From Fulvivirga imtechensis AK7 (GTDB taxonomy: Bacteria; Bacteroidota; Bacteroidia; Cytophagales; Cyclobacteriaceae), in contig NZ_AMZN01000010.1 of the NCBI RefSeq assembly GCF_000331535.1, forward strand, positions 1 to 64,000: 64,000 nucleotides of DNA, given 5' to 3'. Position 1 is the stretch's first letter, and the number at the start of each line of letters is the position of its first letter. Under the pieces are notes generated by a model, which had not been told where the DNA came from, ran no database searches, and worked only from the letters and a program-made list of their open reading frames with translations. The position numbers and the translations under genes are program-made. Positions 46,739-56,300 of this stretch are shown here, piece by piece.

Positions 46739-46957
46739 GATCTGTAGGTGTTTACTTGAAGTTCTGATGACACCATTAAAAATAGCAACTAAAAAGTTTA
46801 TTCCTAATACACGCTGATCATGGAAGATGGCTTCTGATCAAATGCAGCTTTAGCAATTTTTTAAAATTCATTTCAATTTCTTAACCAAGAGATAATTTTT
46901 TCCTTCCATTTGTCGATCAGCAATTATGGATTTTTGCTCTAAAATCCGTTTTTGACA

Positions 46958-47215
46958 ATGTTTTACACGCTTAAAATCAATGCGCTGGCTGAAAAAAACC
47001 ACTCAAAAAATGAAGTACTGATCAAATTCAATAAAGATCCTCGTCACGGTAAGATCCATTTTATTACACTGGACTATAAAATGACCTCTAACATTTACAA
47101 AAGGAAAACCGGACAGCAGGCTGAAAAGTACCAAATTGAAATTACCTGTTATGATAACGGTGAGAAGGTGACCTACCTGAATACCCGAAAGGTGTTTTGC
47201 AAGAATAACTCATAG
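46958..47215 (+). CDS. Small basic protein of unknown function
   Basis: An 85-residue lysine-rich protein with an alternating pattern (MFYTLKINALAEKN..., DPRHGKIHFITLDYKM, YQIEITCYDNGEKVTYLNTRKV) suggesting a small beta fold. I do not recognise a family. The ATG at 46958 is preferred over a TTG two codons earlier. It stands alone, 140 bp ahead of the secreted lipase gene. Confidence 0.5.
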   Translation: MFYTLKINALAEKNHSKNEVLIKFNKDPRHGKIHFITLDYKMTSNIYKRKTGQQAEKYQIEITCYDNGEKVTYLNTRKVFCKNNS

Positions 47216-47354
47216 CTGGTGCAATAAGCGCATTCATCCCTCTCAGTGCAGATGGTTTATTTCCCCAAATAGCGTATTCAGGCAGCAACAACTCCTTAAG
47301 TGAAGTTGTTTATATGCTATTAAAACACAATTTTCTCACCTAACCCATACCCAT

Positions 47355-48971
47355 ATGAAAAAAATATCTACTCTCTTGCTTGCCCTATTCTTTTTGCTTC
47401 AACTTCAAGCGCAGGATCGTGGCAATTTAGTAAGCTATGAACTGATCGCAGAAAAAAATACTGATCAGATTGATGAACTACTGACTGAATCAGTCGGTGG
47501 CATTCCCGGTCTTTTTATTGGTTTTTTAGTGCCAACCACATTTGATGTCCGTGTTTACAAGGTAATTTACAACACCATCGATGGCCGCGGAAACCCGACC
47601 ATTGCCTCTGGCGCCTTATATATTCCCCTGCCATATCCCGGTGCAGCCCCTCTTGCAGCATATTTGCATGGCACGATCATAGATGAGGCCAGCGTACCCT
47701 CTAACCTGATAGGTGTGGAAGGAGCGATAGGCTGGGCTATGGCTACAGATGGATATGTAGTGGCCTTGCCCGATTACATTGGTCTGGGTGAGAGCCCTGG
47801 CCCACATCCCTATGTTCATGCACAAAGTGAGGCCACAGCTTCTATTGATATGATGCGTGCGTCACGACAATTGTGCGGCATGATCGGAGTTGGTTTAAAC
47901 GGTCAGGTCTTCATAGCAGGTTATTCTCAGGGAGGACATTCTGCGCTGGCCACTCAAAGGGAGATCGAGCGCCACCACGCCAGTGAATTTGATCTGGATT
48001 TTGTCGCAGCCGGATCAGGCCCTTATGACCTGTCCGGCACGCAAAAAAGCTTTGCATTTAGCAACCCGTATTACCCTAATCCTTCCTTTTTCCCTTATAT
48101 CCTGCAAGGATATCAGGAAGTGTACCGAAACATATATAGCTCGTTGGACAAAGTTTACGTTCCGCCCTATGATGAAATGATACCTGTATTACTGGATGGC
48201 TCACTGTCTACAGAGGAAATAGATGCCCAACTACCGGCCAACTGGAAAACTATGTTCCGAAATGATTTCTTAAACGATGTAGCCAATAATCACTTTGATC
48301 CCGTGAATGTGGCTTTACGGAAAAACAATGTTTATGCCTGGGCTCCAAGAACCCAAGCCCGGTTGTATTACTGCACAGAAGACGACCAGGTAGATCCGGC
48401 AAACTCAGTTGTTGCCTGGTTTAATTTCTTTTTGAGAGGAGCGGGAGGACGTGTGGCTGCAGTTCCGCTGGGACCTTTTAAACATCGGGAGTGTGCACCC
48501 ATAGCCCTGTTTGTGTCAAAACTTAAATTTGATGAGTATAGAAAAGATCAGCATGATGAACCAGGCACACATAAAGAATCCATCCTGGCATTACGCACTG
48601 AAACAGAAGCGCTGAATAATGAGCGCCTTACCGAATTTGTCAGGGAAGAGAATATTCCGGACCTGGCAGCACAGCTAAGGGAATATGGATTGACCAGTCT
48701 GGCCAATGTTGTTGAAAACCAGGAAAAACCAACAGCGCTGAAGCTATATCCAAACCCCGCTACTTCCTACACTGTACTTGATTTAAGTCAAATCAAAGAC
48801 AATGTAAATACCATAAAAATAATCAGTCTGTCAGGAAAGACGGTGAAGGAAATTCCTGTGAAAGAAAAGTATGATACTTTTGAACTGGATGTTCGTGATC
48901 TTGACGCGGGGATGTACATTGTTGCTGTTGAAGGGGATGGAGTGTATTATGTTAGTTTGATGAAGGATTAG
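47355..48971 (+). CDS. Secreted alpha/beta-hydrolase (lipase/esterase) with T9SS sorting domain
   Basis: A 538-residue exported hydrolase. It has a signal peptide (about 1-20, LQLQAQ) and an alpha/beta-hydrolase core (about 60-420) with the nucleophile elbow GYSQGGH (Ser191) and the oxyanion region AYLHGT near residue 105. ALPDYIGLGES is typical of the secretory-lipase group. A likely acid is Asp in CTEDDQVDPANSV and a likely His in GPFKHRECAP. The C-terminal 75 residues form a T9SS sorting domain (LYPNPATSY start). The substrate, lipid or ester, is open. Confidence 0.9.
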   Translation: MKKISTLLLALFFLLQLQAQDRGNLVSYELIAEKNTDQIDELLTESVGGIPGLFIGFLVPTTFDVRVYKVIYNTIDGRGNPTIASGALYIPLPYPGAAPLAAYLHGTIIDEASVPSNLIGVEGAIGWAMATDGYVVALPDYIGLGESPGPHPYVHAQSEATASIDMMRASRQLCGMIGVGLNGQVFIAGYSQGGHSALATQREIERHHASEFDLDFVAAGSGPYDLSGTQKSFAFSNPYYPNPSFFPYILQGYQEVYRNIYSSLDKVYVPPYDEMIPVLLDGSLSTEEIDAQLPANWKTMFRNDFLNDVANNHFDPVNVALRKNNVYAWAPRTQARLYYCTEDDQVDPANSVVAWFNFFLRGAGGRVAAVPLGPFKHRECAPIALFVSKLKFDEYRKDQHDEPGTHKESILALRTETEALNNERLTEFVREENIPDLAAQLREYGLTSLANVVENQEKPTALKLYPNPATSYTVLDLSQIKDNVNTIKIISLSGKTVKEIPVKEKYDTFELDVRDLDAGMYIVAVEGDGVYYVSLMKD

Positions 48972-48998
48972 AAAATTTTGCAGGACCAACTCCGGTGA

Positions 48999-49090
48999 CT
49001 TTAACCGCAGAGGTAAACTGAGAGGAAACAGAGATCACAGAGAAATCTCTCAATGTTCTCTAAGAGTCTCCGTTACCTCTGTGGTTTAAA
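48999..49090. repeat. Inverted repeat CCGCAGAGGTAA...TTACCTCTGTGG
   Basis: TTTAACCGCAGAGGTAA at the left pairs with TTACCTCTGTGGTTTAAA at the right, with Gly/Arg-rich-like AGAG words in between. It lies between convergent genes and its right arm includes the stop codon of the VWA gene at 49086. It could serve as a shared terminator. The same kind of CCGCAGAGG word is known as an extragenic repeat in other bacteria. Confidence 0.6.
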
Positions 49091-50411
49091 CCTCCATGCT
49101 CTTAGCATTCATCGCTCTTACGGCACGTTCTATTCCTGCGGGAGTCAGCGGAAACATGGGGATCAGTTCTTTCATCACCTGGATGGTGTAGGTGTGCGGC
49201 CAGTATCTTAGCGGCTCAGGGTTGAGCCAAACGCACTTTTTAAATTTTTGCGCTATTGCCTGCAGGTTTTTAATACTCAATGTACTTAGCTCATAAGGCG
49301 CCATGGCAGCATCACCAATGAAGAAGATCCGGTATGCTTTGTTATGCGTCAAGAGGTTTTCTACCGGTATGGACTTTGACCTGCGCTCATCGGTATAGAT
49401 GCGGTCATAAATGGTGTTATGGAAGTAATATACCTCCAGGTCATGGGCAAAGCGTGTCTTCATTTTCCTGAAAAGCTTTTGCACACTTCTGACGTAGGGC
49501 GCCATTGAATAACCTCCATTGTCAATCAACACCATCACTTTCAGCTCTTCACTTTTTTCGCTCGACAGCTCCGGAATAAATAGCCCCCCACGTTTTAACC
49601 CTGATTTGATGGTCTGAGGCACATCCAGTTTCTCTATGGCGCTCTCTTCTATCACCCCTTTAATCGAGGCCAATGCTGCATCTACATTATCATCGTTGAG
49701 CAGCGCGTCCCTGTCGATAGGAAAATAGTTTTTGTCACCCATCACCTTTCTGGCCATCTTGCCCCCTCCCTGGCCACCTACGCGAATACCATTTTTAGCA
49801 GCACCTCCATGCCCGTAAGGAGAAATACCCCCTGTGCCGATCCAATGGCTCCCTCCCTGGTGTCGGCTTCTTTGCTGCTGGCGAACCTTTTCCATACGCT
49901 CCAGCAGTTCTTCGAGCGATAAGTCCGAGTAATCAGCCATTTTATCCAACAGGCGTTCTGCCGGCTCGCTGCCATTGTCAACAGAATCCTTATCCACCTG
50001 GTCGGGGTTGTCCTTATCCCAGATCTCTTTACCTGAGATCACTTCCTTGATGTCGTAGCTCGTCAGATGTACCTGATCCAGAAAGGTGTTGACCAACTCT
50101 TCATCAGTAAGGTCCCGATCCGCCTCATCCAAAAACTGGGTTTTCCATTGAGCAAAGGTTTCGGAGCGGAGAATGGCATCCTGTAATGTCTGTCCGGGTG
50201 TAATAGGTATGTGAAGGAAATACTCATAATAGGCCTTGGTGAACGGCCCTATGTCTGCCGGCTCTTTTACAACAATTCCTTTCAAGACATTGTAAACATC
50301 CCCAAGGGTCTTGATCAACCCTTTTTGCATGGCTTTACGAAGCAGGAGCAGAGTTCTTACATCTGCTTTTAAACCATGGGATCGAAATTTTTCCGGCAGC
50401 GAGCTTAACAT
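49086..50411 (-). CDS. CoxE/VWA-domain protein
   Basis: A 441-residue cytosolic protein. It has a helical N-terminal region (1-175), a Gly-rich linker (about 184-218) and a von Willebrand factor A-like domain (about 288-441). The metal-site motif is D297-N-G-G-Y-S302, a variant of the usual DxSxS, so metal binding may be altered. Such proteins work with a MoxR ATPase to mature or activate other proteins. The MoxR gene lies seven bases upstream. The stop codon is inside an inverted repeat. Confidence 0.87.
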   Translation of the reverse strand: MLSSLPEKFRSHGLKADVRTLLLLRKAMQKGLIKTLGDVYNVLKGIVVKEPADIGPFTKAYYEYFLHIPITPGQTLQDAILRSETFAQWKTQFLDEADRDLTDEELVNTFLDQVHLTSYDIKEVISGKEIWDKDNPDQVDKDSVDNGSEPAERLLDKMADYSDLSLEELLERMEKVRQQQRSRHQGGSHWIGTGGISPYGHGGAAKNGIRVGGQGGGKMARKVMGDKNYFPIDRDALLNDDNVDAALASIKGVIEESAIEKLDVPQTIKSGLKRGGLFIPELSSEKSEELKVMVLIDNGGYSMAPYVRSVQKLFRKMKTRFAHDLEVYYFHNTIYDRIYTDERRSKSIPVENLLTHNKAYRIFFIGDAAMAPYELSTLSIKNLQAIAQKFKKCVWLNPEPLRYWPHTYTIQVMKELIPMFPLTPAGIERAVRAMNAKSMEV

Positions 50412-50418
50412 ATCAAAA

Positions 50419-51324
50419 TTAGTTTAAACCTCCGAAAGCAGCATTGTTGGCGCCCAGCATACGGGCCACTCGCTCCATATCGGCCTGGGTTTTGATCAAT
50501 GCGCCTATTCCTTCCAGTCCCTGGATCCTCTTCACCGCCTCTTTTGGCGCTATATCACTCATGTACTTCAGCCAATTCAGAATTTCACGTGTAGTAGGCG
50601 CCCTTTCCAGCCCCAGCCTTCGCAGATGATAGAAAACATCCAATGCCACCTTCACTACCTGCTCGTCCAGGACCGGGTGGTGCTTTTCAATGATCTTTGC
50701 CATCACCTCTTTATCCGGAAAATCGATGTAATGATAGATGCACCTTCCCTTAAATGCAGTGGGCAACTCCTGTTCACGATTGGAAGTGATGACGATAGCC
50801 GGCATATCTTTCTCCGAAATTTCGATCACCTCACCGGACTCCGGCATAATAAATTTTCTATGGCTCAGCGCATACAGCAGGTCGTTGGGAAATTCTCTGG
50901 GAGCTTTGTCTATCTCATCTATCAGCAGCACTGAGTTGGGCTTGCTATAGGCGATTGCGGCAGGTCCTTTTACCACATAGTCAGCCAGCGATTCGGGATT
51001 TCTATTGCCCGTGGTAAGTTTACTCGCCAGCCCTTTTTCCTCTCGCTGGGCATTGAGTATCTCTATTTGTGAATCACGCAGGTACTTCACATGGTCAAAC
51101 CGCGCTACAAATTGTTCTATATTGCTTTTGGAGCCAACAGGATATACTTCCAGATCGAGCCCGCGGTCGTTTGCGTAATGGATGGGAAGATCGGTTTTTC
51201 CCGTTCCAGGCTCCCCTTCTATCAACAGCGGCATACCCAACACACGTGCCATGTGGAATGCCTGAGCCAGAGCAGGGTCGCATAAGTATTTATCTGATCC
51301 TATCCAGTGAGATGTTTCTGCCAT
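50419..51324 (-). CDS. MoxR-type AAA+ ATPase
   Basis: A 301-residue AAA+ chaperone-like ATPase. Walker A is GEPGTGKT (37-44), Walker B is LLIDEIDKAP (about 133-142), sensor 1 lies in VITSNREQE, and LGLERAPTTREILNW includes the sensor 2 Arg region. It pairs with the VWA gene just downstream, as is usual for MoxR-CoxE units that assemble metal cofactors or enzyme complexes. The client is not encoded nearby. Confidence 0.93.
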   Translation of the reverse strand: MAETSHWIGSDKYLCDPALAQAFHMARVLGMPLLIEGEPGTGKTDLPIHYANDRGLDLEVYPVGSKSNIEQFVARFDHVKYLRDSQIEILNAQREEKGLASKLTTGNRNPESLADYVVKGPAAIAYSKPNSVLLIDEIDKAPREFPNDLLYALSHRKFIMPESGEVIEISEKDMPAIVITSNREQELPTAFKGRCIYHYIDFPDKEVMAKIIEKHHPVLDEQVVKVALDVFYHLRRLGLERAPTTREILNWLKYMSDIAPKEAVKRIQGLEGIGALIKTQADMERVARMLGANNAAFGGLN

Positions 51325-51544
51325 AGTTATATTAAACTGCTTGCTAAAAATTTAGTTCAATTCCAATCCGCAAATATCCGATGGTTAGTTGGAAGTCTCA
51401 AGGATTTAGGGAAAATCCTCCTTTTGTGGCCCATCTGATCCGAACAGTCTTTACCTGACATAAGTCATAAAAAAGCCATGACATGCCTCATACCGGGTGA
51501 GCTACAAGGCTCCTACCTTTATCACTCATTAAAACCTGATTGCT

Positions 51545-52378
51545 ATGACCAAGATATTAGTTCCCACGGACTTTTCATCATTTGCTTTTAGCGCTGCCAA
51601 AGCTGCGGTGTTCATTGCCAGGCAAACTAAAGCTACCATTTATCTCCTACATGTGGTCAATGCGCCTGCGGACTGGAGTGGCCTGTCAGCTCAGACAAAA
51701 AAGAAATATCCTAACATCGAAATCCAAATCAATGAAGCAGAGACCCAGCTTAAGAAGGTGGCAGCCGACAAGCTGTTTAAAGGCTGTAAGGTTAAGACAT
51801 ATGTAATTGGCGGCCTGATCTATGATCGGATTGCCGCCTTTGCGCAAAGCAATAATATGGACATGATCGCTATCGGAGCCCATGGCGCAGACGAAAAGGA
51901 CAGGTTGTTTATAGGTTCCACTACCCAAAGGGTAATACGGACGGCTACATGTCCGGTCCTTTCTGTGAAGAAGAATACGGAGATCAAATCCATCAAAAAG
52001 ATATTATTCACTTCCAATTTTGAAGAAAATGTATCGGATGCTGTTCGTACAGTTGAAAAACTAGCTTCAAAGACAAAGGCCGGAGTAGATTTTTTATACA
52101 TCAATACACCGGGCAATTTTGCAGACACTGAAACAGCAGAAAAAAGAATGGCTAAATATGCTTCAAAATCACGAACAGTTAAGTTTAATACTTTTATTTA
52201 CAATGAATCGGACGTGAGTAAAGGGATATTGAGCTTTATGGAAAGAAGTAAACCTGATTTGGTAGCATTGATCACTCACGGACGTAGAGGACAGCCTGCA
52301 TATCACATGAGTGTTACTGATTCACTTCTGCTTCATGCCGGGGTGCCTGTACTAAGCTTTGTACTTGGAAAGAAGTAA
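51545..52378 (+). CDS. Universal stress protein with two tandem domains
   Basis: A 277-residue protein with two UspA folds (about 1-140 and 150-277). The first keeps the ATP-binding signature G-x2-G-x9-G-S (GAHGADEKDRLFIGSTT, about 117-133). The second has GRRGQPAYHMSVTD in its place and is probably degenerate. USPs help in stress survival. The gene stands alone, divergent from the MoxR gene, with a 220-bp promoter region. A TACCTTTA box (about 51516-51523) is a weak -7 candidate. Confidence 0.9.
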   Translation: MTKILVPTDFSSFAFSAAKAAVFIARQTKATIYLLHVVNAPADWSGLSAQTKKKYPNIEIQINEAETQLKKVAADKLFKGCKVKTYVIGGLIYDRIAAFAQSNNMDMIAIGAHGADEKDRLFIGSTTQRVIRTATCPVLSVKKNTEIKSIKKILFTSNFEENVSDAVRTVEKLASKTKAGVDFLYINTPGNFADTETAEKRMAKYASKSRTVKFNTFIYNESDVSKGILSFMERSKPDLVALITHGRRGQPAYHMSVTDSLLLHAGVPVLSFVLGKK

Positions 52379-52497
52379 TGTGTTTTTCTTTGGAGCAATT
52401 GATCTTTCCGTTTAATTCGAACGACTACTTCGCTGGAGTATGTCTAAATACAGGCTCGCATACTCTTGGCGGTCGTTGGTCCCAGGGTCATAATTTA

Positions 52498-53043
52498 ACG
52501 TGAGTTTGATATAAAATGCTTAAAAAAAGGGCAGTCATCCTATCCCGAAGGCTTTAAGGCTTTCGAGAGAAGGATCTTCCTAAGTTGCCGGCAGTATCCT
52601 TGAACTTAGTAAGATTCTTCGTGCCTCCCCGAGGCAAGTTCCATAGCCATTAACTTAAACACTCCGCTAGGAACTCAATGCCTGTAGACCTCATAAAATG
52701 ATGGAATAACTCTAAATCCAATCATTTTTATTCCTGGCATTGAGTTATCACCTCACCCTTGAACAGGCTGAAATAAAAGCCACAGAAGAACCGCCCTCTC
52801 CTCAAGGAGAGGGATGTACAGACTGTAGTAAAAGCACAGGCTTTTGATGGGTGTGAAACATGTATTTTCTAAAAGTCATAGTTTCTTTAAGTTACCGCGT
52901 ATGTCCTCTGGAACTATATTGACTGTTAAGTTAACGGCTATGGAAGCAAGTTCGGGACAGGCAGAATGACCTTAAAAAGAGGTTTTCAGGTTATTTTTGG
53001 ATACGAATACAATTTAATCGGTTCTACTATATCGAACTCACGT
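52498..53043 (+). repeat. Family 2 MITE-like element, copy 3, interrupted
   Basis: The ends ACGTGAGTTTGATATAAAA and ATATCGAACTCACGT are inverted repeats. It is flanked by 7-bp direct repeats TAATTTA (52491-52497 and 53044-53050). Without the nested element the copy would be about 243 bp, the length of copy 2. Sequence is close to copy 2, for example CATCCTATCCCGAAGGCTTT. Confidence 0.85.
52641..52943. repeat. 303-bp inverted-repeat element nested in family 2 copy 3
   Basis: The ends CCATAGCCATTAACTTAA and TTAAGTTAACGGCTATGG pair at 17 of 18 positions. It splits copy 3 right after GAGGCAAGTT, a place that is continuous in copy 2. Inside are a hairpin with AACTCAATGCC (52672-52682) against GGCATTGAGTT (52736-52746) and a perfect CCCTCTCCT/AGGAGAGGG stem near 52791-52812. 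No transposase gene. Confidence 0.8.
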
Positions 53044-53239
53044 TAATTTAACCAAAGATTTAAAATATGTACCAATCCCATTGATTTAATTTTCTCTTTC
53101 CTCCTCCAAAAATATGAGGGGTTTCTCTGATGGTTATCGGGGACATCCCTGAAAACAGGGATATATCCTGATGATCCTATTCACCCTACCGGATCATTGA
53201 TCCCGGCGATGTATGTTTAAACACCCTTGTTTAGCGGCT

Positions 53240-53290
53240 GAATCACAAGTTTTTATCAAAGATTTACTGATTTATGTAAATCCGTGATTC
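53240..53290 (+). other. Double-stem hairpin in the PKS leader
   Basis: GAATCAC (53240-53246) pairs with GTGATTC (53284-53290), and inside it GATTTAC pairs with GTAAATC. It ends 73 bases before the PKS start codon. It may be an RNA leader structure or another extragenic repeat. Confidence 0.5.
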
Positions 53291-53363
53291 CCCTGACTAC
53301 TTCCACAATGCTTCTTTTCAAATTGTACCTACCAAAGTTTGTACGTCTAAAACCAACTTACTC

Positions 53364-56300
53364 ATGTTCAAGCAACCAATAGCTATTATCGGTATGTCCT
53401 GCCGGTTTCCCAAAGTCCAGAGCCTGCAGGATTTTTGGAACCTCCTGAAAAACGGAGAAGAGACCATCGAAGAGATCAACCGTTGGGATATTCAAGCATA
53501 TTTCAACTCTGACAAAAGTGCCAGGGACAAAACGCACCAGCGTCACAGTTCTATGCTGAAGCATATTGACGACTTTGATCCTTTATTTTTTAACATCTCA
53601 CCGGCTGAAGCCGCAGAAATGAGCCCTTCGCAAAAGCTGATGATGGAGCTGGTATGGGAGTGTATTGAAAACAGCAACACGGCATTTGATCATATTTCCG
53701 GGAAAAAGGTAGGGGTTTATGTCGGGAATATATGGAGTGACTTTGAACACCTGAGAAAACATAAGTATGCCGAGGTGACGTCTCATTCGGCTGTGGGGCA
53801 GTCTGCCAATATCATTGCCAACCGCATTTCTTTTTTTTATGGTTTTTCAGGTCCCAGTCTGGTGGTTGACACAGGCTGCTCATCATCGCTTGTAGCCCTT
53901 CACCTGGCCTGCCAAAGCTTATGGGATGGCTCAACAGAACAGGGCATAGTTGGCGGTATAAATCATATGCTCGACCCGGACCAAAATATACTGCTTTCCA
54001 AATTTGGCGGTCTTTCTGCCAGGGGCAAATGCAGCACATTCGATGAAAATGCTGATGGTTTCGTCCGGGGTGAAGGAGGTGGCGTGCTGCTATTAAAAAG
54101 GCTTTCCGATGCAGAGAGAGATGGAGATCACATCTATGCCGTTATCAAAGGCAGTGCTATCAACAACAATGGCTTTAATGAAAACTTACCCGCCACCAGT
54201 GTAAAAGGACAAATGGATGTACTTGAGGAAGCTTATCGTGACTCAGGTATACAACCTCACGAAGTCCACTACGTTGAGGCTCATGGCACCGGCACACAGC
54301 TCGGGGACCCTACGGAAAGTAAGGCGTTGGGTACTTTTTTTAGTAAGAATCGTAAAAAGCCGCTGCATGTGGGTTCGGTTAAAACCAACATCGGCCATTT
54401 GGAAGGAGCAGCAGGCATGGCTGGTTTGATAAAGACAGTATTGGCCATCAATAACAACAGTCTTCCCAAAAACCTTAATTTCAATAAGCCCAATCCGAAA
54501 ATAGATTTTAACGGCCTCAATCTAAAAGTGCAGGCGAAACATACCCCCTGGCCTGTTGTAAACGGGGAAACCCGGAAAGCCGGCATCAATTCTTTTGGCT
54601 GGGGAGGCACCAATGGCCATACCGTAATTGAAGAATATAGACCTACGAAAGACAGAAAAAGCACCAGGTATAAACACCACCATCAATTTGTGTTACCCAT
54701 CTCGGCTCGTTCAGAAAAAGCATTGGTAGATTATGCCAGGGCATACAAACATCACCTTGAGTTCAACATCAATGGTATTGTGGATGAGTTTATCAATGTA
54801 GCCACAGCAGCCGCTCTGCGAAGGCCTCGCTTTGAGTTTGGAAAGTTGTTTGCCGCTGATGGCAAACTTGAAATGATAGAAAAACTGGATAGCTATATAA
54901 AAGATCCTGATGCTGCCTTCTCTACATTGGAAAAGCAGAAAATAGTATTTGTTTTCCCCGGCCAGGGCTCTCAGTGGATAGGTATGGGCCGTGAATTATA
55001 CAAACAAGAACCTGTTTTCAGAAAGATGATCGATAAATGTGAAGCTGCATTTTCAAAATACTGCGACTGGTCATTAATAGCACAATTGCAAGCCGATGCT
55101 GACACGGGCCGGCTAGACGAAATAAATGTTATCCAGCCTGCACTATTTGCTATGCAGGTGGCCCTGGCCAGGCTATGGCAATCGTTCGGTATTGAGCCTG
55201 ATGCCGTTACCGGACACAGCATGGGTGAAGTAGCTGCCGCTTATATTTCAGGGAGTATCAGCCTAAGCGATGCTGCCAAAGTGATCTGCACCAGAAGCTC
55301 CCTGATGAAAACCGTCAGCGGTAAGGGAGGCGCTATGGCCGTAACTGAGCTAACAGTAGCTGAGGCCAATGAGATCATCAAAAAATACAGGGGCTTGTCA
55401 GTAGCTGTAAACAACAGTCCGAAATCTACAGTAATAGCAGGAGACCAGTCTATGATAGAAGCCCTGCTGGAAGAATTAGCAGCTCTCGGGAAGTTTTGCA
55501 AGCAGGTAAAAGTTGATGTAGCATCTCATAGTGAACAGATGGAGCCACTGAAAGACTCTCTGGCTCAAGCGATTAAAGATCTTAAGCCACAAAAAAATAC
55601 GATTGCCCTTTATTCAACCGTAAAAAATCAGGAAGTGTCCGGTGAAACGCTGACAGCAGCATATTGGGTCAATAATCTAAGAAATGGGGTTCAGTTTGCC
55701 GGTGTAATGGAGGAGCTGATCAAAAATGAATACAATGTTTTTATCGAGGTCAGCCCCCATCCCGTGCTTACCACTTCAATCAATGAGTGTATGGAAGCCT
55801 TCAAAGGAAATGGTTTAGTTTCCGGTTCTTTATACAGAAACAAACCTGAAACAGACGAACTGTACAGCAACTTTGATCTGCTTTATCAGCAGGGATTAAA
55901 GGTAAACTGGAAGAAATTTTACAATGATCCGATTGTTCCATTTGTTACGTTACCGCCATACCCGTTCCAAAGAGCCACCTACAGCCTGACTGAACGAAAA
56001 GTCAGCCTTCATTCAAAACGCGAAGGGCATCTGTGGATAGCCAAAGAGGTGAAGCTGGCCCAAATGAACCATGTTCACTTTTGGGAAGCCCAGCTAGGGT
56101 TGGATGAGTTCCCTTTCCTTAAAGATCATACGGTTGCCGGCAAGGTGGTACTTCCCGGTGTCGCCTATGTGGAAATGCTACATGCTGCAGTGGCACAGCT
56201 AACGGGTCGGCAGCAACTGGATATCAATAGCCTGATGTTCAAATCAGCTATTGTTTTAAGCAATGACGAAAAAACAAACATTCAGTTGAAGATCGAAGAC

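Larger units (their letters stand above)
52379..53363. other. Long spacer with nested mobile repeats upstream of the PKS
   Basis: This 985-bp gap holds family 2 copy 3 (52498-53043), a 303-bp inverted-repeat element nested in it (52641-52943), and then about 320 bp of leader DNA ahead of the PKS gene with two hairpins (53148-53163, 53240-53290). No open frame is convincing. Confidence 0.7.
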
